From Anodontia alba (Eukaryota > Mollusca > Bivalvia > Lucinida > Lucinidae), in the NCBI GenBank assembly GCA_964016985.1, contig OZ024824.1, positions 50,447,587-50,511,586 of the forward strand: DNA of 64,000 bases, in the 5' to 3' direction. Positions 56,186 through 64,000 of the stretch are shown one piece after another (position 1 is the stretch's first letter; each line of letters begins with the position of its first letter). The notes below the pieces were generated by a model. The model saw nothing but the letters and a program-made list of their open reading frames with translations, was not told the origin of the DNA and ran no database searches. A program made the translations under genes and the position numbers.

Positions 56186-56836
56186 TTGGTATTGGTACGA
56201 CATTCTGGAGCAATCCTGCAGTGACCCCTTAGGGGGAGGTGGAGGACCACCACCTCTTCGCCTTGTGTCGCCAAGTTACCTTGGCTTGACCTACGCTAAG
56301 TAGGTCAAACATGCAGCACGCGGACCTTGGTGAGGACACATAACAGGCTCTAGGGTGAGGACACCCTCTTGGCACCCAGGTGAGGACACCCACTTTGCAT
56401 CCTTTCCGTCGACGACTGACATGGGGCTAGTGAAAGAATCTTATTCACCACTTCAGCTGAGTACCAAAATCCATTGTGCAGTCGGAATTGATACGCATTA
56501 GGTAAGAGATTAAAAGCTCAACCTTTTTTGCCGACAGTCTAAATTCTGAAACTTTCAGACTGGGCGACTATTTATATGCATAGTGCCTGGGCGAGGCGAC
56601 CTAGTTATGAATTATAACTAGGCCCATTTCTAGCCAACCCAGTCGTTCAGTAAGACTAATCCAGATTTTTCTGGCGTATCCCCTATGTGACTCAGTTGCC
56701 CGGCTACATTAAAAATCTGACTATTACTACTACTTTGTTCACATGGTCAGCAATAGTCACGTGGAGAATAGCAGGTGGAAAACTTCTGTAGTCTGAACTT
56801 TGGGTAGATTGGTAAACAATCGACCAAAAAAAAAAT
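56186..56836. other. Spacer, higher GC, no gene recognised
   Basis: Locally GC-richer, with GAGGACAC repeated at about 56333, 56357 and 56382. Function unknown. Confidence 0.4.
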
Positions 56837-56912
56837 TCCGGCATTGGTGGGATTCGACCCTGGGCCACTGGGGTGAAAATCCAGTGCTCTAACAACTGAG
56901 CCACGAGTCGTA
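56836..56912 (-). pseudogene. tRNA-Glu-like sequence with T-run terminator
   Basis: On the minus strand: D-arm GTGGCTCAGTTGTTAGAGC (A box), anticodon arm around ACTGGATTTTCACCCCAGT with TTC where a Glu anticodon would be, and GGGTCGAATCCC (B box). It is followed directly by a run of ten T, a Pol III stop. The acceptor stem does not pair and the T-stem is weak, so it is a tRNA pseudogene or SINE head, not a working tRNA. Confidence 0.6.
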
Positions 56913-57384
56913 ACAACATGTGCTTTTGAAATGTCACTCTGAACTTTGCTCATGACAGTTGAAATAATAAACTATTTGTTAAAACAGGGATATTAAACCA
57001 TTACATTTTTATAGTTTACATGTACATGTACATGGGCAGGTTATTTTGTATGCCACATGCAAACTTTATGGGTCAAAGCGACTGATCATTGTGCATCTGA
57101 TGTATAAAGGAGTTATCTACATGTCATAAACTATATGCTCTGGCACTCAGCTACACGAAATGTCAGCAAACACATCTTACAACCAAAAACTCTTTCTAAT
57201 TTTGGAATGGCAAGCATCTTCATCTTCATTATCTTCATCTTCCAGTAATGCACTGGGTTCCTCTGGAACATTCTCACGCATATGTGATATTTACATGTGT
57301 GACGGAAAGTCCACAGTGCAGGTAAAAATCAGGTTAAAAACATGCTGCTCTGACTGTCTAAGGAGCTGTGGCGCCTATCCTTGC

Positions 57385-57975
57385 CTTGAAGACATCTAGG
57401 GAAGGCACTGTGATGAGCTCGACCGGCAAGCTGTTCCAGAGACAGATACTGGACAGATAGAAGGAATATTTGTAAGCAGTGATACTGCAGTATAGCACTA
57501 TGAATCTGTTGGCATGTCCTCTGGTGTGGGTACCTACAGGGATCAGTAGTGATGCTGCCTGGATATCAACAAGCTAGTTGACGATTCTGTATAGCATGAT
57601 GGTCTTGGTCTGTTGGCAGTGGGTCTGTAGTTGTTCCCAGCCTAAGTCTTCCATCTTAGATGTTACACTGCTTGTGCACCAGTAGACACTGTGACAAAAT
57701 CTTGCTGAGCGGCATTGAATGGCTTCCAGTTTGTTGATGTTAGACTTGGTAGGAGGGTCCAAAACGAAGGATCCATACTCTAACTGGGGCCGCACCAGGT
57801 CTTGTAGCTGGTAGCCTTGACATCCTTTGGACATGTAGATAAATTCCTTTGCAGGAAACACACAGTGTTGTTTGCTTTCTTGGTAACTGCAGCCACATGC
57901 GGATTCCACGATAGGGAGCTGTCGATGGTGATGCCCAGATATCGCGCATCAGTTGATGTTGCAATTTTACAACTT
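57385..57975 (-). pseudogene. LINE reverse transcriptase C-terminal fragment (CR1/L2-like)
   Basis: Minus-strand reading: YLGITIDSSLSWNPHVAAV then KKANNTVCFLQRNLSTCP, a 1-bp loss near 57793, LVRPQLEYGSFVLDPPTKSN, INKLEAIQCRSARFC, LGWEQLQTHCQQTKTIMLY, a stop near 57574, then FIVLYCSITAYKYSF and ICLWNSLPVELITVPSLD to a terminal stop near 57386. The order RPQLEYG...WD-like, KLEAIQ and the SF...WNSLP ending is typical of CR1/L2-type LINEs. The catalytic part is absent. Dead 3' fragment. Confidence 0.85.
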
Positions 57976-58009
57976 AAGGGGCAGATATGTGCCGGTCTTC
58001 TCGGCTAAT

Positions 58010-58792
58010 TCTTGAAAACTGGCGCTTGTAATAGAAAAAAAAAGTCCAATTTTGGGGTTTCTGTATTCCTGTTTAGTGTACCATCTGTTCCATGTTTAGT
58101 GTACCCAGACACAACACATGATCCGTGGTAAGTTGTATCCGTATTTCAAGATAGTGTGCTTGGAAAAGTCGATACAATTCTTATTCTAAAAGTTTTTATG
58201 AATTTTCGAAAGTAGTATATTTACTTCGATACCTAGAGACATGAAAAACCCTAGAATGGCCGTGCCTACATGCCATTTATTTTTAATTGATAGATCCTTA
58301 AAACGAGAAGTTTTGTTTTTTGCCTATTGTGGTCTAATTTGTAGCTTTGCTTTTCCTTCTCTGACCATGTCATAACTTAGAATTTGGACAAAACAACAAA
58401 AACACGACCTCTTGTGATCCCATAACCACCAGAAAATGAAACCTGCGATATTTCCATCAGAATAAAGGGAACACTGAACTTACACTTTTTCCCATTAACA
58501 AAATGTCAACTGTGTTCATTGTATCCAATCATGTTCATTGTACCACGGTAACCGGTGTGTTCTTTGTGGATGCTAATCTCGTATTTGGAGACATATGCTC
58601 TCTTGTGTATGACGGCCTGTTTTATCTGATAGACTCCAAGAGTTATGTCACAAAGTTCATCATCGGTGAGTTTAGGGAAATCTTTTAGAGAGTCTTCGTC
58701 CATTGCTTTCCAAACTGCCTTTTTAGTTGCTAGTTTTCCATCTATTACCTTTTGCTACAGAGTGTTAGATAATTTTACAAGGTCTTAAACAT
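58010..58792. other. Spacer, no gene recognised
   Basis: Short frames on both strands without recognisable motifs. Confidence 0.4.
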
Positions 58793-58988
58793 ACGAGGAT
58801 TAATTGAAAAAATTGTGAACCTCACATGTAAAGATTTGATTTTTGGGAGACATATTGTATTATTATTTTCAACATAATCCATCTCCATGTCTATACACTT
58901 TTGCCAGTGATGTTATAGGGCCTCAGTGCCACTATTAAAGAAGTCCTTTTCTTGACTGTCCAAAAAGCCCTCAAATGAAGGTATGTTT
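58792..58988 (-). pseudogene. Mariner element D, transposase C-terminal fragment and end
   Basis: The minus strand reads FEGFLDSQEKDFFNSGTEAL, stop, HHWQKCIDMEMDYVEN, then untranslated sequence and a terminal repeat starting TACGAGGATTAATTGAAAAA at 58792. The WQKC and final YVEN-type ending match mariner C-termini, but it differs from subfamilies A/B/E and C. It is truncated at about 58988, where another repeat (GTTGGGGTTTAACG) begins. Confidence 0.8.
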
Positions 58989-58989
58989 A

Positions 58990-59290
58990 TTTATGTTGGG
59001 GTTTAACGAAACGTCAACCCTTGTGGGTCATTTTGTGTTGTCTCCCAGAGAAAGGGAGTAGAGAGATAGAAGAGATAGTAAAGGAGATGAAAGAGAGGGA
59101 CAGGGGAGAAAGAAGAAAATGAATGAAAGTGAAGAAACAGAAGAAAAGAAAACATTCTCCCTCTACCCTTACCTGCTGCAAGGATTGCGGGCCTTGCCCA
59201 ACTGTAAGCCAATATCAGTTGGATGCCTCGGTGACGTAAGATACATGACATCTTTACCTCACCCAAACACCCCTTCACTGCATGTATGAG
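58990..59290 (+). repeat. Possible SINE-like repeat starting GTTGGGGTTTAACG
   Basis: TTTATTTATGTTGGGGTTTA at 58986 and a purine-rich stretch. I recall this opening from dispersed repeats in molluscs, but there is no second copy here to compare. Confidence 0.3.
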
Positions 59291-59384
59291 GTCATCATCT
59301 TACTGAAAATGGGTACCAGCAATGGCCTTTGTCAACTGTGGGAATGAATGTCTGATGGAGCGAGATCATGCTAGTACGAGGGTA

Positions 59385-59850
59385 TTGAATCAATTTAAAG
59401 CCCAAATTATAGCCCTGGGTCAAAATATGGCCCCACCCAAGGATCACTTGTTTTAAGGAAAAACTTTGAAAATCTTCTTGTCTGAAAACTAGAAGGCCCA
59501 GACCTTTGATATCTGGTATGTAGCTTCAGTTAAAGGGTCTTTACCACGATTGCTCAAATTATGGCCCTGGGGTCAAAATGGCTCCATCCTGGAGGTCACT
59601 TGTTTTACATAGATTTGTATGGGAAAAAAATTTAAAGATCTTCTTGTGTGACAGTTTGGAACTTAGTTTTATCTAGTGGACCTTTACCAAGATTGTTCAC
59701 ATAGCCCTGGGGTCAAAAATGGCCCCGCCTCAGGGGTCACTTGTTTTACATAGACCCATATGGGAAAAAAAAAAAACTTAAAAAACTTCTTGTGTGAAAC
59801 TAGAAGACACAGGCCTTTGATATTTTGTATGTCACTTTATCAAAGCCATA
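59385..59850 (+). repeat. Short tandem array, about 145 bp
   Basis: Roughly three units with ATGGCCCC, GGTCACTTGTTTTACATAGA and AACTAGAAG...CAGGCCTTTGATAT. CACTTGTTTTA occurs at about 59445, 59597 and 59737. Confidence 0.75.
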
Positions 59851-61203
59851 TTTTACGTGAAGTTTCTATTTCACCAAATTAATTAAAGCTAAGTTCCATA
59901 CCAAGTTACTGTACGATACAGAGACCAAAGGTTTTTCAACTGTACCAGCTACCATACCCATATGTTTCTTTCTTTGAAAAAGTTACCATAAGCTTGCTCA
60001 GGACAAACAGTTGGGAGCATTGGTCCTCTGTATTTCAGTGTCAATCACAATCATTTCTAGAGACCTATAGAATTTCAGGCAGCCGCCACCATCAGCACTC
60101 TCAGTGCTTTGATTTTCTAGCTCACCTGATAGTTTAGGCTCATAGGTGAGCTTATAGTATAGGCAGGCTCCGTTGTCCATCCGTTGTCCTTCTGTCCGTC
60201 ATTGTTGTCTGTCAGTCATCATCCGTCCGTCATCCACACTCTTCAAACTTCTTTTCTTCAGAAACCACTGGGCCAATCAAAGCCAAATTTCATATCGAGC
60301 CTCCATGGGCCAGGGGAATGAAAGTTTGATTGGCAAATCTGGGTCACATGCTCAAGATGGCCACCATGCCCATATATGGTAAAAACACCTTAAAAATCTT
60401 CTCCTGAAACAAAGGGCCTTGGTATGCAGCATTGAGGACATTGGCCCAATAAAGTGGCAGCCATCTTAAATATCTGTTTGCTCTTATTCTACTGAACAGA
60501 AAGGCCAAATGACTCGAAACTTGATAGGAAGTATTTGGGCAACTTATAGATAAAAAAATAGCTAAAATCCTTCTGATCGGTAATCTAAGTGGCCGCCATC
60601 TTGAAAATCTATTTTGCGCTTTTTCTCTTGAACCCAAAGGCCAACTAACCCGAAATTTGGTAGGAAGTATCCCTGCAACTTGTAGATCAAAAATAGCTAA
60701 AATTGTTCCCATTGGAAATCCAGGATGGCTGCCATCTTGGAAATCTGTTTTACGCTTCTTCTTCTGAACTGATAGGCCAGTTGACTTGAAACTTGGAAGG
60801 CAGTATCAGAACAACTTGTAGATAAAAAATTGCTAAAATCGTAAAATTGCTAGGATCAGAAATCCAAGGAGGCCTAGATGGCAGCCATCTTGAAAATCTA
60901 TTTCGTGCTTCTTCTCCTGAAATGAAAGGCCAGTTGATAGGAAGTATCGGGGCAACTTGTAGATCAAAAATAGATACATGTAAAATGGTTTAGATCCAAA
61001 ATCCAAGATGGCCCCCATCTTGAAAATCTATTTTGAGACTGAAAGGCCAATTGACTGGAAACTTGGTAGGAAGTATTGTGACAACTTGCAGATCGAAAGT
61101 AGCTAAAACCATTCTGATCTGAAATCCAAGATGGCTGCCATGGACGCCATTTTGAAAATTTATTTTGCCGGTCTTCTCCTGAACCAAAAAGCTTGAAACT
61201 TGA

Positions 61204-62489
61204 TACGAGGGTGAGTCAATAAGTAACCAGCCTAACTTATTTCCGGTTGAGATCCACCTCTTCTTTTTCAATGTAATTGCCCTCTAGTTTGATGCACTTA
61301 GACCAACGATGTTCAAGTGCCATCAGCCCAGAACTGAAAAAGTCAGGGTCCTTTCCATTGACCCACTCCTCAGCTGCCGTCACAGCTTCTTCATCAGACT
61401 GGAAATGAAGTCCACGGATATCCTTTTTCAAGTTTGGGAATAGGAAGACATCGCTAGGAGCTAGGTCAGGTGAATAAGCAGGATGTGGTATTAATTCATA
61501 CCCGTTTCGCTCTACACCATCCATTGCAACTTTGCAAGTGTGGACTCTCACATTGTCCTGTCGCAGCAAAACACATTTAGAGAGTTTACCTCGGCGTTTT
61601 TCATGGATGGTGGTTCTCAGCTGGTCTAACAAGTTTGCATAGTACACTCCAGTTATTGTACTTCTCTTGGGTAAAAAGTCCAACATAATAACGCCTTTTG
61701 CATCCCAAAATACTGTGGCCATCACCTTGCCAGCAGATGGTTGCGTCTTGAACTTCTTTGGCCTCGGGGACCCAGGCCCTACCCACTGACAACTCTGAGC
61801 TTTATTCTCTGGCTCATATTAATGAACCCAAATCTCATCTACAGTCACCAGACGCAAAAGAAAATCATCTTTTGACCTAAAACGCTTCAACAAGGCGCTG
61901 CATACTGATGCTCTGGTTGCCATTTGCTCATCGTTAAGGGATTTGGGGACCCAACGGGCTGTTACCTTGCGCATACCTAAACGATCATGTAAGATTGTTG
62001 AAACGCTACCATGTGAAATACCTAATGCCTGCGCTATTTCTTCCACCTGAATTCACCTATCAGAGTATACCATATCCCGAACTTTCTTACACATTTCTTC
62101 GTCAGTGGCATCCAGTGGGCGTCCAGACCTGGCTTCATCTTCTAAAGACGTTCTACCGCGTTTGAATTCCCCTACCCAGAATTTAACCTGAGCATAAGCT
62201 GGTGCAGAAGACCCATAAACATCGGCTAACTTGCCGTGTATTTCCTTGCCTGTTTTACCTTTTAAATACAAGTACCGAATTACAGCACGGTACTCAACTT
62301 TAGATGAAAAGCATGCCTTTGCATCACTAGCCATGTTTGACATTCAATTATCTTATTAAAGAATGACTCGATATGTGTGCAATTTTCTACCCATGTATAA
62401 AACATATATTGAAACAAAGCATGAAAATCGTGACCGTCTCGGTCCATCGGAAATGGGATAGGCTGGTTATTTGTTGACACGCCCTCGTA
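61204..62489 (-). mobile_element. Mariner element E, full length (1282 bp) with TA duplication
   Basis: Body 61206-62487, ends CGAGGGTGAGTCAATAAGTA and, inverted, CGAGGGCGTGTCAACAAATA. TA at 61204-61205 and 62488-62489. Deleting it joins AAACTTGA-TA to AAAAGTATCAGG and restores a unit of the surrounding array, which elsewhere reads AAACTTGGTAGGAAGTATC. Confidence 0.96.
61237..62343 (-). pseudogene. Mariner transposase (DD34D), element E
   Basis: All pieces lie in one frame: 62343-62053 (helix-turn-helix domain, GEFKRGRTSLEDEARSGRP), TGA near 62053, 62046-61819 (IAQALGISHGSVSTIL, WVPKSL, VTVDEIWVH with the first catalytic D), TAA near 61819, then the rest to 61237 (LLRQDNVRVH, YSPDLAPSDVFLF). 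Second-to-third D spacing is 34. Only two nonsense changes separate it from an open frame, plus an isoleucine where copy B has threonine in DETWV. It is the closest relative of fragment A (shared DLNRK end). Confidence 0.93.
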
Positions 62490-62570
62490 AAAAGTATCAG
62501 GTTGACTTGTAGATCAAAAATAGCTGAAGTCGTTCTGATCAGAAATCCATGATGGCCTCTACTAGTCCAG

Positions 62571-63350
62571 TCAAATTAGCAATATTTTGCCTCAACCCAA
62601 AACAAATTGCAACACAAATGTTTTTTGCATTTTTGGTTAGGGTATACATTCAAATATGACATATCAAAAGTAGGATAAGATCGGAAGATACAAAATTTGA
62701 TTTTTTTTTTTCATTTTTGCAAGCACCAATTTCCATTTTTAACATGTATCAACTGCATGTAATAATCTAATTGAAAGCATGATTTTGCATGTTTTATTTC
62801 TTAGAAACTCTAGTGACTGCATCAGAATTGATTCTAAACGCTTAAAATGTTGTATGAAACTTCTTGTTGAATATAATGCTATTAGGGTGCATAGTTGGTG
62901 TTACATTACCCCACCAACTACACTTTGCATTGAAATTTCAACTGACATTTTGTAGGTCATTAATAAATCAATTGCAGCAAAGTGCATGTCAATACTGATG
63001 ATTTTGCTCATAATTAACATGCTTAATAATTTCTGGCTCAAACCAAAATGGAGATAGGAAGGATAAATTTCCCTGAGAAGGGGCCCATGAGAGGTCATTA
63101 TAAATACTGTATTGAAAAAAGTTTTGTATTTTCTATTTTACAGTTATTAATTCTGAAGACTTAGCCTCTGTTTTGCTTGAAATGTTTGTGCTTTTAATAA
63201 GCACAAACATTTGTAAGGTACTCTGACTCAAACAAGAATTAGGGTACAAAGGGTAACTGTCTAGAAAGAGATCTATAAGGGGACAGTATATCTGCTTTAC
63301 GGAAACATTCTGAAGATCTTTTTTGTTTTCTTTTCTTATACAGTTTTTTT
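62571..63350. other. Spacer with a perfect small hairpin
   Basis: AAATGTTTGTGCTT (63180-63193), a 5-base loop, then AAGCACAAACATTT (63199-63212): a perfect 14-bp stem. No gene was recognised. Confidence 0.5.
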
Positions 63351-64000
63351 AGCTCACCTGAGCAAAAGCTCAGGGTGAGCTATTGTGATCACCCTCTGTC
63401 TGTTGTCCGTCGTCATCCGTGGTCTGTTGTCAATAATTAGTTTGTTAACACTCTAGAGGTCACAGTTTTGACCCAGTCTTGATGAAACTTGCTCAGAATG
63501 TTTGCCTCTATAAAATCTAGGTCAAGTTCGATACTAGGTTACTTGGGGTCAAAAACTAGGTCACAGGTCAAATCAAAGGAAAAACTTGTTAACACTCTAG
63601 CGGTCACATTTTTGAAGTAATCATCATGAATATTGCTCAAAATGTTTGCTTGATGATTTCTAGGTCAAGTTCGAAACTGGGTCACTTGGGGACAAAAACT
63701 AGGTCACCAGGCCAAATCAAAGGAAAACCTTGTTAACACTCTAGCGGTCGCATTTTTGAAGCAATCATCATGAATATTGCTCAAAATGTTTGCCTTCATG
63801 ATTTCTAGGTCAAATTTGAAACTGGGTCACTTGGGATCAAAAACTAGGTCACCAGGCCAAATCAAAGGAAAACTTTGTTAACACTCTAGCGGTCACATTT
63901 TTGAAGCAATCATCATGAATCTTGCTTAATATGTTTGTCTTGATGATTTCTAGGTCAGATTTGAAACTGAGTCACTTAGAGTCAAAAACTAGGTCACCAG
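63351..64000 (+). mobile_element. AGCTCA-family head with a 144-bp core array (copy h), runs off the window
   Basis: After TTTTTTT, hairpin AGCTCACCTGAGC-AAAA-GCTCAGGGTGAGCT (63351-63381), then GTCTGTTGTCCGTCGTC, then units in which AACACTCTAG recurs at 63447, 63591, 63735 and 63880 (144-145 bp). Units carry CTAGGTCACCAGGCCAAATC. The core is unrelated to those of a1-a3 and g. Confidence 0.82.

Larger units (their letters stand above)
60119..62570 (+). mobile_element. AGCTCA-family head with a 125-bp core array (copy g), split by mariner E
   Basis: Head hairpin AGCTCACCT (60119-60127) with AGGTGAGCT (60144-60152), after a T-rich stretch. Next is GTTGTCCATCCGTTGTCCTT-like sequence and then units of about 125 bp with GGCCGCCATCTTGAAAATCT and AACTTGTAGATCAAAAATAG. 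One unit is interrupted at 61204-62489 by a mariner. No CTTG right end was found. Confidence 0.7.

Noticed and set aside
61601..61792. Second minus-strand frame overlapping mariner E (and 30374-30559 in B)
   Set aside because: Shadow frames of the transposase.

Overview
The window is animal genomic DNA, most likely from a bivalve mollusc. It is AT-rich, has almost no intact genes and is packed with transposable elements. The assignment rests on the repeat types: non-autonomous elements carrying satellite arrays, long GTCC-type tracts, a tRNA-derived SINE, a DIRS-type tyrosine-recombinase retrotransposon and several mariner lineages. The species cannot be named from the sequence. Only one short stretch, 35511-35690, looks like an exon of an ordinary spliced host gene.

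Layout. 1-304: 3' end of a mariner. 808-4486: broken DIRS-type retroelement (gag with a SAM-like domain, RT-RNase H, tyrosine recombinase; minus strand). 6182-8011: element a1 of the AGCTCA family. 8016-9152: 5'-truncated LINE carrying a zinc finger. 9581-12190: family b element with a 155-bp array. 12706-15130: family c element with a second AGCTCA element (a2, 12907-14675) nested inside. 15.6-18.5 kb: two related MITEs, a SINE and a decayed gene of a widespread invertebrate multicopy family. 19.2-21.1 kb: two more family c copies with a 158-bp array. 21180-23320: AGCTCA element a3 with a different core. 25.3-29.3 kb: 34-bp and about 130-bp tandem repeats with two SINEs and a pogo-like MITE inserted. 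29979-31260 and 32076-33372: two mariners of different lineages with a palindromic MITE between them. 34.5 kb: family d. 36129-38642: probable long solo LTR. 43709-50126: 6.4-kb AT-rich element with about 160-bp inverted ends. 51749-52489: family d again, inverted. 53.4-56.2 kb: a satellite split by family e. 57.4-58.99 kb: LINE and mariner remnants. 60119-62570: another AGCTCA-type head and array, interrupted by a 1282-bp mariner. 63351-64000: a further AGCTCA head with a 144-bp array that runs off the window.

The main result is a shared building plan. At least five element families with unrelated core sequence begin with a T-run followed by a terminal hairpin, then a GTCCGTCC-like stretch, then a satellite array (monomers about 125 to 165 bp in most copies). 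Where the other end is preserved it finishes CTAG or CTTG immediately before TT, in three families after a short hairpin. Two cases are nested in satellites whose uninterrupted monomers give the empty site. This fits Helitron/Helentron-like non-autonomous elements that capture and exchange satellite cores. Every autonomous transposon gene seen here is broken by stops, frameshifts or truncation, so any current mobility would need proteins made elsewhere in the genome.
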